Positions 16,445 through 24,863 of a DNA stretch of 64,000 bases are shown piece after piece. Within the stretch, counting starts at the first letter, position 1. The number at the start of each line of letters is the position of its first letter. The notes under the pieces were generated by a model, which made no database searches, had not been told where the DNA came from, and was given only the letters and a program-made list of their open reading frames with translations. The position numbers were made by a program, and so were the translations under genes. Origin of the DNA: Firmicutes bacterium UBA5201 (GTDB lineage Bacteria; Bacillota; Clostridia; Peptostreptococcales; Acidaminobacteraceae); NCBI GenBank assembly GCA_002412775.1, contig DHVT01000011.1:1-64000 (forward strand), written 5' to 3'.

Positions 16445-16990
16445 CTACATGTAAGCTTCTATGTCAGCTACCATATCCATTGGCTCGACGGCAGGCTCGA
16501 AACGTTTGACGATGTTGCCTTCTCTGTCGATCAGGAATTTCGTGAAATTCCATCGGATCGCGTCGCCCATTGCAAATGAAGGAAATTTCTCCTTGATCAT
16601 GGCATCGAGAATTTTATTGGTGGTGACGGACATGTCGAAGCCTTCGAACGGAGCGTTTTGAGTCAGATATTTGAAAATCGGGTGGGCAAATTTGCCGTTC
16701 ACATCGATTTTTTCGAAAAGTTGAAATTCAACACCGTAGTTGAGCTCGCAAAATGTTTTGGTCTCAACGCTGTCGCCCGGCTCCTGGTCCATGAACTGGT
16801 TGCATGGGAAACCAAGAATTTTTACGCCCTTATCCTTGTAGCGGTCGTTGAGCTTTTGAAGATCCGCAAATTGAGGAGTGAAACCACATTTGCTGGCGGT
16901 GTTGACGATGACCAAGACCTGGTCTTTGTAGTCTTGAAGTGAGATCATGTTCCCATCGATGTCTGTTGCTGTAAAATCGTAAATATTCAT
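16445..16990 (-). CDS. Glutathione-peroxidase-family (thioredoxin-dependent type) peroxidase
   Basis: 181 residues, the GPx fold with catalytic Cys rather than selenocysteine: NTASKCGFTPQ (Cys35), Gln65 in LGFPCNQF and Trp147-Asn148 in RWNFTKF, the standard tetrad. A second cysteine at Cys81 (KTFCELNY) matches the resolving Cys of thioredoxin-dependent GPx proteins such as yeast Orp1, so thioredoxin is the likelier reductant (inference). ATG 16990 follows GGAGG. Peroxide removal is sensible in an oxygen-sensitive cell. Confidence 0.88.
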   Translation of the reverse strand: MNIYDFTATDIDGNMISLQDYKDQVLVIVNTASKCGFTPQFADLQKLNDRYKDKGVKILGFPCNQFMDQEPGDSVETKTFCELNYGVEFQLFEKIDVNGKFAHPIFKYLTQNAPFEGFDMSVTTNKILDAMIKEKFPSFAMGDAIRWNFTKFLIDREGNIVKRFEPAVEPMDMVADIEAYM

Positions 16991-17073
16991 ATTTGAATGC
17001 CTCCATTTTTATAAGTTTGTTGCAATTAGATTGTACACAATTAAAATGTACGTGTCAACACAATTTCAATTAA

Positions 17074-17110
17074 AAAGTTCCGATTTGGACCTGTCCCCAA
17101 TCGGAACTTT
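17074..17110. repeat. GGGGACAGGTCC-type palindromic repeat, copy C (single unit, different arms)
   Basis: The arms AAAGTTCCGAT and ATCGGAACTTT are perfectly complementary and enclose the family core TTGGACCTGTCCCCA. The arms are unrelated to those of copies A, B, D and E, while the core is the same. The rest of 16991-17295 has no gene; weak hairpins at 17175-17200 (CTCG-ATG-CGAG, GGTGCCACC) are unassigned. Confidence 0.75.
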
Positions 17111-17295
17111 CCTTTATGGTTGTAAATCAAAGCCGCAAAGCTTACAATATAGAGATATAAGCGCAAAAAAAATCTCGATGCGAGTGGGTGCCACCGAGTT
17201 ATATTGAAGGTTAAAGAGAGGAATTATTGTCTTAAAATGGATATACCCTCATTTTTAAAAAATACACACAAACCTTAAAATTTAGGAGTAAAATT

Positions 17296-18444
17296 ATGCA
17301 TAAAATAAATGAGCCGAATTATTTGGGAAATTTCATATGCATTGGAGGCGATTGTGAAGACAGTTGTTGCATCGGATGGGATGTGGACATCGACCACAAG
17401 ACCTATCAAAGCTATAAAAATGTGAGCGACCTTAGGATGAAAAAGCAGTTTGAAAGGTTCATCTACGAAAACGAGTGGATGACGGATCCATCGGTGGATT
17501 TTGCGAAAGTCGAGCTGACTCAAGATAAAAAATGTCCTTTTTTGAATGCGGACAAACTTTGCATCATTCAAAAACATCTGGGGGAAAAATATCTGTCCAA
17601 TGTTTGCACTTATTATCCCAGAACTGTGAACAGGGTGAACGGCATATATGAGATGACACTGTCGCCATCTTGTCCTGAGGCCGCGAGACTGATTCTGCTC
17701 AACCCTGACGCCATGAAGATGCATCTGAAAGAGACGAATGTCAAATATCCGATCATCACTTTCGATGTCGAACAAACATCGAAGCAGTATCAAAAGACTT
17801 TGGTCGCATTTTTCAGTGAAGTGAGAACGATTTGTCTCGATACGATGTTGCGTTCACAACTACCGATTGAAAAGCGGCTATACAACTTGGCAGAATGGGT
17901 GGACAGATTCCAGAAACTTCAAAGTCATAAGCAGACCCACCAGACTCAGGACGTGATCATGAAATTCAGGAATTCGGAATTTGAACCGGCGATATTCTTG
18001 AGCGGACCCATGAGGGATTATTCGGAAAATATGGTGAAGTTGTTGTTGCCGGTGGATTCGGAGTCGTATATGACATTCTCGGAGGAGGCTTCAAAAGGGG
18101 ATTTTGAAATGGGCGAGACGATTTACAATGCCTATTTTTCAGAGCGGAGACATATGCTCGACAACTATTTTGTCAACCTCATGGTGAAAAACCTCTTCCC
18201 GTTCACGGAAGCCGATCAAGTGTGGGACGCGTTCATGATGTTGTTCACACGCTTTGCGATCATAAAGGTTCAATTGATTGGAATAGCAGGGTTTAGGGGC
18301 GAAATGACCGACGAGACCGTGGTGGCTTACATCCAATCGTTTTCAAAGGTGATCGAACACCACCGCACCTTCGTGGAAATGGCTGTCGCATACCAGAAAA
18401 AAAGCGGTGCATCAAAATTGTCCTTCATCGGTACAGCACTCTGA
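17296..18444 (+). CDS. FliB-type flagellin lysine-N-methylase / YkgJ-like cysteine-cluster protein
   Basis: 382 residues. The N-terminal third is a cysteine cluster typical of FliB/YkgJ proteins: CIGGDCEDSCCIGWDVDI (Cys15, 20, 24, 25), then KKCPFL, KLCIIQ and NVCTYYPR, with SPSCPEAA after it. This likely binds metal or an Fe-S cluster. FliB proteins methylate flagellin lysines. No flagellar gene is in the window, so the substrate is open. ATG 17296 follows TTTAGGAG. It may be read with the DJ-1 gene 55 bases downstream. Confidence 0.75.
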   Translation: MHKINEPNYLGNFICIGGDCEDSCCIGWDVDIDHKTYQSYKNVSDLRMKKQFERFIYENEWMTDPSVDFAKVELTQDKKCPFLNADKLCIIQKHLGEKYLSNVCTYYPRTVNRVNGIYEMTLSPSCPEAARLILLNPDAMKMHLKETNVKYPIITFDVEQTSKQYQKTLVAFFSEVRTICLDTMLRSQLPIEKRLYNLAEWVDRFQKLQSHKQTHQTQDVIMKFRNSEFEPAIFLSGPMRDYSENMVKLLLPVDSESYMTFSEEASKGDFEMGETIYNAYFSERRHMLDNYFVNLMVKNLFPFTEADQVWDAFMMLFTRFAIIKVQLIGIAGFRGEMTDETVVAYIQSFSKVIEHHRTFVEMAVAYQKKSGASKLSFIGTAL

Positions 18445-18499
18445 TTGACCATTCATCACTTGGGTATCAAATATCATATCGATGAAAGGGAGGTAAGTC

Positions 18500-19027
18500 A
18501 TGAAAAAAATATTGATAATCGTAGAGGACCAAGCGGAAGACTTGGAACTTTTGTATCCATACTATAGACTTCAAGAAGCGGGATATCAGGTAGATTTGGC
18601 CGGTCGGGAGGCAAATCTCCAGTATCACGGCAAATATGGTGTTCCCTATGAATCCAACATGAGTTATGAGGATGTGGATGTTTCCGATTACTCAGGCCTG
18701 GTCATACCGGGTGGATGGGCGCCGGACAAACTCAGACGTTATGAACTGGTCAAGGACATCGTAAGGAAGTTCAACGATCAGGGGAAACCCATCGGACAGA
18801 TTTGCCACGCGGGATGGGTGACCATTTCAGCGGGGATCTTGAAGGGTAAGAATGTCACATCAACCCCTGGCATCAAGGACGATATGACCAATGCGGGTGC
18901 CATTTGGTTCAATGACGCTGTAGTGGTGGATGGCAATCTGGTTTCGAGCCGTTGGCCCAAAGATCTGCCAAAATACATGGAAGCATACATCAGGGTCTTG
19001 AATGATGAAAACAGAGGAAACGGATGA
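18500..19027 (+). CDS. DJ-1/PfpI family protein
   Basis: 175 residues, a complete single-domain DJ-1/PfpI fold (YhbO/PfpI subgroup). The nucleophile elbow is QICHAGW (Cys102, His103), with an acidic segment EDQAEDLEL near the N-terminus where the partner Glu sits. Activities claimed for the family include proteolysis, glyoxalase and deglycase, so the reaction is unclear. ATG 18500 follows GGGAGG. Its stop overlaps the start of the kinase gene (ATGA), indicating coupled translation and perhaps a shared stress-sensing role (inference). Confidence 0.85.
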   Translation: MKKILIIVEDQAEDLELLYPYYRLQEAGYQVDLAGREANLQYHGKYGVPYESNMSYEDVDVSDYSGLVIPGGWAPDKLRRYELVKDIVRKFNDQGKPIGQICHAGWVTISAGILKGKNVTSTPGIKDDMTNAGAIWFNDAVVVDGNLVSSRWPKDLPKYMEAYIRVLNDENRGNG

Positions 19028-20277
19028 AGATACTTATTGTCGAAGATAGTAGAATCAATCAATATATCGCAAGGGACACATTGATCAAATATGATATTCC
19101 ATGTGAGATAGAGTATGCAAATGATGGAGAAGACGCGCTCTATCGAATCGAGCAAAACGGAATCGATCTCGTGCTTCTCGATATTGTCATGCCCAAGATG
19201 ACGGGGATAGAAATGCTTGAGAAGCTCAACTCGATGGACATTTCATATAAACCGGAAGTGATTATGCTCACAACCATCAGCGACTCAAAGATATTGAATG
19301 CCTGTTTTGATTTGGGCGCTGTGGATTATATCAAAAAACCGTTTGAGGAAATGGATTTTGTGGCGAGGATCAGATCGACACTTCGTGAAATCACCTATAA
19401 AAACAAATTGAAGAGGGCCACAGAACGACTTGAGGCCCAAAATATAGAACTCAACGAGGCCAACAGGAATCTCTTGGAAGCCCATGTCTATATGGTCCAA
19501 AAGGAAAAACTGGTTTCCATAGGTGAACTGGCTGCGGGTATCGCACATGAGATCAACAACCCGCTCGCCTTTGTCATGAGCAATTTCAGCAACATCAAGG
19601 AATACAGCATACCGATCACCGAGCTTTTGATGAAAGTCAAAGATACCCCCGAATTGCAGGAGGTCTGGAAAGCCAAGGATATTGATTTTTTACTGGAGGA
19701 TTTGCCGGAACTGATTGATGAATCCCAAAAAGGGCTCGATCGTATCGCCAAAATCGTAAACAGCATGCGCAATTTCGCAAGGACATCGGATGAGGACACC
19801 ACCGAGTATTTCGACATCAACAATCTGATCGACGAAGTCCTGATGATTGTCAACAACGAGGTCAAATACAATGCGGTTGTGGAGAAAGAGTATGAGAACT
19901 GTCCTCTGATCTATGGCAACAAAGGGGAGATCGAACAGGTTTTCGTGAATCTGATCGTCAATGCGTCACAAGCCATCAAGGAAAGCGGGGACTCGATCGG
20001 TACCATCACCATCAAGACCGAACCGATTTATTCCGGCGTTTTGATTTCTGTTCGCGATACCGGTAAGGGCATAGACCCCCAATTCATCCACAAGGTGTTC
20101 GACCCGTTCTTCACCACGAAACCCGTGGGACAGGGCACTGGGCTCGGACTGAGCATTTCGCACAGCATCATCGTTGAAAAACATGGTGGGGAATTGAAAG
20201 TGGAAAGCGAACCTGGTGTGGGAACATGTTTTTATATTGAACTTCCACTAGCCAAAACGACCACAAAACTTGTATAA
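19024..20277 (+). CDS. Hybrid response regulator-histidine kinase (REC-HisKA-HATPase)
   Basis: 417-residue cytoplasmic signalling protein with no membrane segment. An N-terminal receiver (1-120; Asp53 in LLDIVMPKMTG; Lys in YIKKPF) is followed by a coiled coil (125-160), a HisKA domain with His175 in AAGIAHEINNP, and an HATPase with N-box NLIVNASQA, DTGKGI and GTGLGLSIS. The receiver-first order suggests that its kinase activity is set by phosphorylation of its own REC. The cognate output protein is not obvious. Translationally coupled to the DJ-1 gene. Confidence 0.9.
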   Translation: MKILIVEDSRINQYIARDTLIKYDIPCEIEYANDGEDALYRIEQNGIDLVLLDIVMPKMTGIEMLEKLNSMDISYKPEVIMLTTISDSKILNACFDLGAVDYIKKPFEEMDFVARIRSTLREITYKNKLKRATERLEAQNIELNEANRNLLEAHVYMVQKEKLVSIGELAAGIAHEINNPLAFVMSNFSNIKEYSIPITELLMKVKDTPELQEVWKAKDIDFLLEDLPELIDESQKGLDRIAKIVNSMRNFARTSDEDTTEYFDINNLIDEVLMIVNNEVKYNAVVEKEYENCPLIYGNKGEIEQVFVNLIVNASQAIKESGDSIGTITIKTEPIYSGVLISVRDTGKGIDPQFIHKVFDPFFTTKPVGQGTGLGLSISHSIIVEKHGGELKVESEPGVGTCFYIELPLAKTTTKLV

Positions 20278-20347
20278 TGAAATAAAAGCCCTCATTGTGT
20301 GTGATCAGTCACATGAATGGGGGCGAAACCGTGTTTATGGAGGGGTT

Positions 20348-21061
20348 ATGATCAGGACAATCATCTGGTTTGTTTATTTTTGGCTTATACTCATCGTATA
20401 TATGCCGTTTTTATGGTACACAGGGCGCATTGAGAACATCGATGAACGTGCCGCCTATACGGATCGGAAAGCGCGATACTGGGCGGAGCATCTTCTATCG
20501 CTCGCGGGTGCTCGGGTCACAGTGACCGGAAGTGAGAAAATTCCTGTTGATGGGGCTGTTGTTTATGTGGCCAACCATCAGAGCAATTTCGACATTCCGC
20601 TCATGATCGCATTCACACCGAAAGTCAAAGGTTTCATTGCCAAAGTGGAAATACTGAAAATGCCGATGATCAGAAGTTGGATGAGGCACATGAGATGTGT
20701 CTTCATCGATCGGGATAACATCAGGCAACAGGTGAAGGCCATTTCAGAAGGCGTCGCCACACTTAAATCAGGACATTCGATGATCATATTTCCAGAAGGC
20801 ACCAGAAGCAAGGACGGCACCCTCGGTGAGTTCAAGGCGGGCAGCCTTAAACTTGCGACGAAATCCGGGGCGACCATTGTTCCGGTGGCAATTCACAATT
20901 CCATCGGTCTGATGCAAAAGGGATCGTTCATCATCCATCCTTCGGATATAAAAATCATCATTTGTGATCCTATCGAAATCACGGCGGAGATGAACAAAGA
21001 CACCCATGGACTTGCGGAAAAGATCAAATCAATGATAGAAAAGGAGATCCAAAACATATGA
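20348..21061 (+). CDS. plsC: 1-acyl-sn-glycerol-3-phosphate acyltransferase PlsC
   Basis: 237 residues with an N-terminal membrane segment (about 5-27). It has the acyltransferase motifs NHQSNFD (76-82, His77/Asp82), FIDRDN and FPEGTRS. It adds the second acyl chain to lysophosphatidate in phospholipid synthesis. ATG 20348 follows GGAGGGG; an upstream in-frame ATG at 20270 overlaps the kinase gene and lacks a site. A hairpin, GCCCTCATT...AATGGGGGC (20287-20323), lies just upstream. The stop overlaps the mtaD start (ATGA). Confidence 0.9.
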   Translation: MIRTIIWFVYFWLILIVYMPFLWYTGRIENIDERAAYTDRKARYWAEHLLSLAGARVTVTGSEKIPVDGAVVYVANHQSNFDIPLMIAFTPKVKGFIAKVEILKMPMIRSWMRHMRCVFIDRDNIRQQVKAISEGVATLKSGHSMIIFPEGTRSKDGTLGEFKAGSLKLATKSGATIVPVAIHNSIGLMQKGSFIIHPSDIKIIICDPIEITAEMNKDTHGLAEKIKSMIEKEIQNI

Positions 21062-22356
21062 GAATTTTAATTCGCGACACGGCCATTTTAAGAATGGTCG
21101 ATCAGGCTGAAGGCGTATTGTATGGCGATATCGCCATTGAGGATGACAAAATCGTCGCCATCGGAAAAATGCCCGAAGGTTTCAAGGCAGACCATGTCAT
21201 TGACGGCAAAAAGCAGTTGGCAATGCCGGGACTGATCAATGCGCACACACATATGGCCATGTCACTCATGAGAAATTACGCCGACGACCTGCCCCTGATG
21301 ACCTGGCTCAGCGAGAAGATTTGGCCGATAGAGGCCGGACTCACTCCAGACGATGTCTATCTCGGAACAATGCTTTCCATCGCAGAGATGATCCGAACGG
21401 GATGCACGACCTTCAATGACATGTATTTTGAAATGGAAGAAGTCGCCAAGGCTGTAGAGATCTCCGGTGTAAGAGCCAACCTTTCAAGAGGGATGATCGG
21501 CAATGACACTGAAGGACTGGAAAAACTGGAAAATTCGAGAGCTTTTCATAAAGCTTGGAACGGCAAAGCGGATGGAAGGATTGTCGTTGATATCGCACCA
21601 CATGCGCCATATACCTGTTCGGACGGTTTTATCAAAAAAGCCGTTGAACTCAGCAAAGACCTGAACACACAGATTCACATCCATTTGTCCGAAAGCCTAT
21701 TTGAAGTCAATGAATCCCTTGAAAAATACGGTGTCACACCAATCAAGAAGATGGAAGATCTCGGCGTGTTTGATGTCAAAACCGGCGCTGCCCACTGTGT
21801 GCATCTGCAGGATGAGGACTTTGAAATTCTGAAAAAGCACGGAGTGAGCGTCCTATACAACCCAAGCAGCAATCTCAAGCTCGGCAACGGCTTTGCAAAA
21901 GTGAACAAGATGATCGGAATGGGCATCAATGTGGCACTGGGCACTGACGGATCTTCTTCCAACAACAACATCAACATGTTCGAGGAGATGCATCTGTGTG
22001 CACTCGTCAACAAAGGCGTTGAAGGTGATCCGACCGCAATTCCGGCTTACAAGGCACTGGAGATTGCAACTATGGGAGGCGCAAAAGCGCTTGGAATCGA
22101 TAGCGAAGTGGGAACGCTTGAAGTCGGTAAGAAAGCGGATCTGATTTTAATCGATCTGAACAAACCCCATTTGATCCCTCAGTACGACCTGGTGGCCATG
22201 CTGGTTTACTCGGCGGCCGCAAGTGATGTGAAAACAGTGCTTTGCAATGGTAAAGTATTGATGCAGGATTATGAAATCAAATCGTTTGATGAAAAGCTGA
22301 TTCTCGCCATGGCGGATGAGGCGGCACACAATCTCGTCAAACGCACTCAAAAATAA
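21058..22356 (+). CDS. mtaD: 5-methylthioadenosine/S-adenosylhomocysteine deaminase
   Basis: 432-residue amidohydrolase with metal ligands in PGLINAHTHM (His63, His65), later HLSE, and LGTDGSSSNNNINMFEEM. This is the MtaD pattern. It deaminates MTA (and S-adenosylhomocysteine) to the inosine form. It overlaps plsC by four bases and is followed 14 bases later by mtnA. Context, with an isomerase, a phosphorylase and an aldolase downstream, fits a salvage route through methylthioinosine rather than direct cleavage of MTA. Confidence 0.9.
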   Translation: MRILIRDTAILRMVDQAEGVLYGDIAIEDDKIVAIGKMPEGFKADHVIDGKKQLAMPGLINAHTHMAMSLMRNYADDLPLMTWLSEKIWPIEAGLTPDDVYLGTMLSIAEMIRTGCTTFNDMYFEMEEVAKAVEISGVRANLSRGMIGNDTEGLEKLENSRAFHKAWNGKADGRIVVDIAPHAPYTCSDGFIKKAVELSKDLNTQIHIHLSESLFEVNESLEKYGVTPIKKMEDLGVFDVKTGAAHCVHLQDEDFEILKKHGVSVLYNPSSNLKLGNGFAKVNKMIGMGINVALGTDGSSSNNNINMFEEMHLCALVNKGVEGDPTAIPAYKALEIATMGGAKALGIDSEVGTLEVGKKADLILIDLNKPHLIPQYDLVAMLVYSAAASDVKTVLCNGKVLMQDYEIKSFDEKLILAMADEAAHNLVKRTQK

Positions 22357-22370
22357 AGGAGGATGGCCAG

Positions 22371-23411
22371 ATGGCTTCTTTTCAGGCAATTCGTTACGAA
22401 AATTCGGTCATGACATTGATCGACCAAAGAAAAATTCCACTCGAGAAAACCTATTTTGAATGTAAGACTTTGGAGGACGTGGTGTTCGCCATCAAGGATA
22501 TGATCGTCAGAGGCGCACCGGCCATCGGAGCGACCGCAGGATTTGGAATGGTCATCGGTGCGGCCGGGAACAAAGCGATTGGACTTGAACAGCTTATTGA
22601 AAAAATGCCGGAAATCAAAAAAACACTGGACGATGCCCGCCCAACAGCGGTAAATCTGGCGTGGGCGACACATAGGATGCTGGAAACACTAAGCACCTTC
22701 TCCGGAGCGGATGTAGACGCTTTGATTGAACATCTTGAAAAAGAGGCGATTGCAATTTTTGAAGAGGATGCCGGTTTTTGTAAGGCGATTGGCGTTCACG
22801 GCAATACCCTCATTGAAGAGGGCGATGTGATTTTGACACACTGCAACACAGGGGCGCTGGCAACTGTGGCGTACGGGACGGCACTGGGCGTCATCAGGGA
22901 GGCACACTTCACTGGAAAGAACATTTCTGTTTACGCCGATGAGACCAGACCCAGACTTCAAGGTGCAAAATTGACGGCATGGGAACTCGTAGAGGAAGGC
23001 ATCCCGGCAACTTTGATAGTGGATAGTGTTGCGGCGACCTTGATCCGTGATGGAAAGATCGATCGAATCATCGTCGGTGCGGACAGAATCGCCAGCAATG
23101 GGGATGCGGCCAACAAAATCGGGACATTCATGTTGTCGGTCGTCGCAAAAGCCTATGGTGTACCTTTTTATGTGGCGGCACCGACTTCCACCATCGACTA
23201 TGACATGGTTTCCGGTGATGCAATTGAAATCGAGGAAAGAGATGCGGAAGAAGTGACTATGATCGGTGGAGTCAGGATAGCACCTGAAGGCATAAAAGTC
23301 TACAATCCCGCGTTCGATGTCACACCTGCGGAAAACATAACGGCCATCATCACAGAACGTGGAGTGGTGTTGCCACCATTTGATGAAAACCTACTGAAAA
23401 TCAAACCATAG
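22371..23411 (+). CDS. mtnA: S-methyl-5-thioribose-1-phosphate isomerase
   Basis: 346 residues, full length. Diagnostic segments are RGAPAIGATAGFG, THCNTGALATV (catalytic Cys), DETRPRLQGAKLTAWEL and GADRIASNGDAANKIGT (catalytic Asp). It isomerises methylthioribose-1-phosphate to methylthioribulose-1-phosphate. ATG 22371 follows AAAGGAGG. The product is the expected substrate for the class II aldolase encoded at 24206. eIF2B-like paralogues exist, but these motifs point to MtnA. Confidence 0.94.
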   Translation: MASFQAIRYENSVMTLIDQRKIPLEKTYFECKTLEDVVFAIKDMIVRGAPAIGATAGFGMVIGAAGNKAIGLEQLIEKMPEIKKTLDDARPTAVNLAWATHRMLETLSTFSGADVDALIEHLEKEAIAIFEEDAGFCKAIGVHGNTLIEEGDVILTHCNTGALATVAYGTALGVIREAHFTGKNISVYADETRPRLQGAKLTAWELVEEGIPATLIVDSVAATLIRDGKIDRIIVGADRIASNGDAANKIGTFMLSVVAKAYGVPFYVAAPTSTIDYDMVSGDAIEIEERDAEEVTMIGGVRIAPEGIKVYNPAFDVTPAENITAIITERGVVLPPFDENLLKIKP

Positions 23412-23419
23412 GAGGAAGA

Positions 23420-24190
23420 ATGAGAAGAGCGATAATTGGCGGCACCGGGATCTATGACACCGGAAGCGAAGTGAAAACCGAGCAGCTCGTTACAGCCTAT
23501 GGCGATGTCACATACGATGTGATGGCGGTGGATGGTCAGGAAATCATATTCCTCGCGAGACATGGCAAAAAACACAATACCCCACCCCATAAAATCAATT
23601 ACAGAGCGAACATGATGGCTCTTAAAATGCTTGATGTGACCCATGTCTACGCCACTTGCGCTGTAGGCTCCATGAATGACGCCTACGAACCGGGCGATGT
23701 GGTCATCATCACAGATTTCATCGATTTCACAAAGTCGCGTGCACAGACTTTCTTTGAAGGTGAGGACGGTCCTGTGGCACATGTGGAGATGACAGAACCC
23801 TACTGTGGTACCATGAGGAGATTATTCGGCGAACAGGCATTGAAATCGAATTTGGAGCTCAAGGGTGACGCTGTTTATGTCTGCACAGAAGGACCGAGAT
23901 TCGAGACGGCCGCGGAAATAAGGATGTACCGTCAGATGGGCGGTGATGTGGTGGGTATGACCAATGTTCCAGAGAGCGTGCTCGCAAAAGAACTGGGCAT
24001 GTGCTATGCGGCCATTGGAGTCATCACAAATTGGTGTACCGGAATCGAGGGAAAACACATCGAAGGCCATCAGATCGCCGAATCCATGGAGAAAAACAAA
24101 GCTATGATCACCCAACTTTTCATAGAGATTCTAAAAGGGGAAATTGACGAATCCAACTGTAAATGTGACAGATCATTGATTGTCTTATAA
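23420..24190 (+). CDS. mtnP: MTA/methylthioinosine phosphorylase (MtnP family), probably 6-oxopurine-specific
   Basis: 256-residue purine nucleoside phosphorylase family-2 enzyme. Seen: IIGGTGIYD phosphate loop, ARHGKKHNTPPHKINYRAN, TEGPRFETAAEI and MTNVPESVLAKE. At the base-recognition loop it reads ITNWCTG, with Asn204 where 6-aminopurine (MTA) phosphorylases have Asp and 6-oxopurine enzymes have Asn. With MtaD in the same operon, methylthioinosine is the likely substrate, giving methylthioribose-1-phosphate and hypoxanthine. The family is certain; the substrate is inferred. Confidence 0.88.
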   Translation: MRRAIIGGTGIYDTGSEVKTEQLVTAYGDVTYDVMAVDGQEIIFLARHGKKHNTPPHKINYRANMMALKMLDVTHVYATCAVGSMNDAYEPGDVVIITDFIDFTKSRAQTFFEGEDGPVAHVEMTEPYCGTMRRLFGEQALKSNLELKGDAVYVCTEGPRFETAAEIRMYRQMGGDVVGMTNVPESVLAKELGMCYAAIGVITNWCTGIEGKHIEGHQIAESMEKNKAMITQLFIEILKGEIDESNCKCDRSLIVL

Positions 24191-24205
24191 GAGAGGGAGG
24201 ACATT

Positions 24206-24859
24206 ATGTCTTTAAAACACCAGATAGCAAGAAAAGAAATCATCGATGCGGGGAATCAAATGGTCAACTCGGCACTCGTGATCGGCACATGGGGCAATAT
24301 CAGTGTAAGAATCCCAGATGAGGATTTGATCGCAATAACACCAAGTGGAGTGGACTATGACAAACTCATTTCAGAGAATATTCCGATCATCGACTTCGAA
24401 GGCAACCTGATCGATGGCAATATGAAACCGTCCATCGAGCTGCCGATGCATCTCGAGATTTACAAGAAAAGACCCGACATCGGAGCTATCGTTCACACAC
24501 ACTCCACTTACTGCACGGCAATGGCAATTGCCAGAAAGCCGATTCCCGCATCATGCGAGGACCTGATCCAAATCGTTGGAGGCAATGTAAGAGTATCGGA
24601 ATACAGATTGCCCGGAACAGACGACCTTGGCAAAGTGGCTGTGGAAGCGCTTGATGGGCGTAACGCGGTATTGCTTGCGAATCACGGATTGCTTGCGGCG
24701 GGTAAAAATCTTAAAGAGACCATCAAAATCGCATTCATCTGTGAAAAATCGGCACATGCGACTTTGCTTGCCGCAAACATTGGGGGAGCGATCGAACTCT
24801 CCAAAGAAGAATGTGATATCATGAGGGACTTTTATCTCAACAAATACGGACAGAGGTAA
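24206..24859 (+). CDS. Class II aldolase, probable methylthioribulose-1-phosphate aldolase
   Basis: 217-residue zinc aldolase of the FucA/RhaD/adducin family. Zinc ligands appear in IVHTHSTYC and in ANHGLLAAG, with an N-terminal GTWGNISVR and TPSGVDY. In other bacteria such an enzyme (Ald2) splits methylthioribulose-1-phosphate into DHAP and methylthioacetaldehyde. Directly following mtaD-mtnA-mtnP, that is the best guess here. Fuculose- or ribulose-phosphate aldolase are alternatives from sequence alone. ATG 24206 follows GAGGGAGG. MtnB dehydratases share this fold, but no mtnC/mtnD genes are nearby. Confidence 0.78.
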   Translation: MSLKHQIARKEIIDAGNQMVNSALVIGTWGNISVRIPDEDLIAITPSGVDYDKLISENIPIIDFEGNLIDGNMKPSIELPMHLEIYKKRPDIGAIVHTHSTYCTAMAIARKPIPASCEDLIQIVGGNVRVSEYRLPGTDDLGKVAVEALDGRNAVLLANHGLLAAGKNLKETIKIAFICEKSAHATLLAANIGGAIELSKEECDIMRDFYLNKYGQR

Positions 24860-24863
24860 GCTT

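Noticed and set aside
16364..16579. Plus-strand frame starting in repeat copy B
   Set aside because: It is a shadow of the repeat and of the peroxidase gene on the other strand, with no ribosome site.
17120..17205. Possible c-di-GMP-I riboswitch before the FliB-like gene (GCCGCAAAGC ... GTGGGTGCCACC)
   Set aside because: The 5' GGGCAAACC element is missing and the helices cannot be folded into the consensus; similarity is limited to short strings next to repeat copy C.
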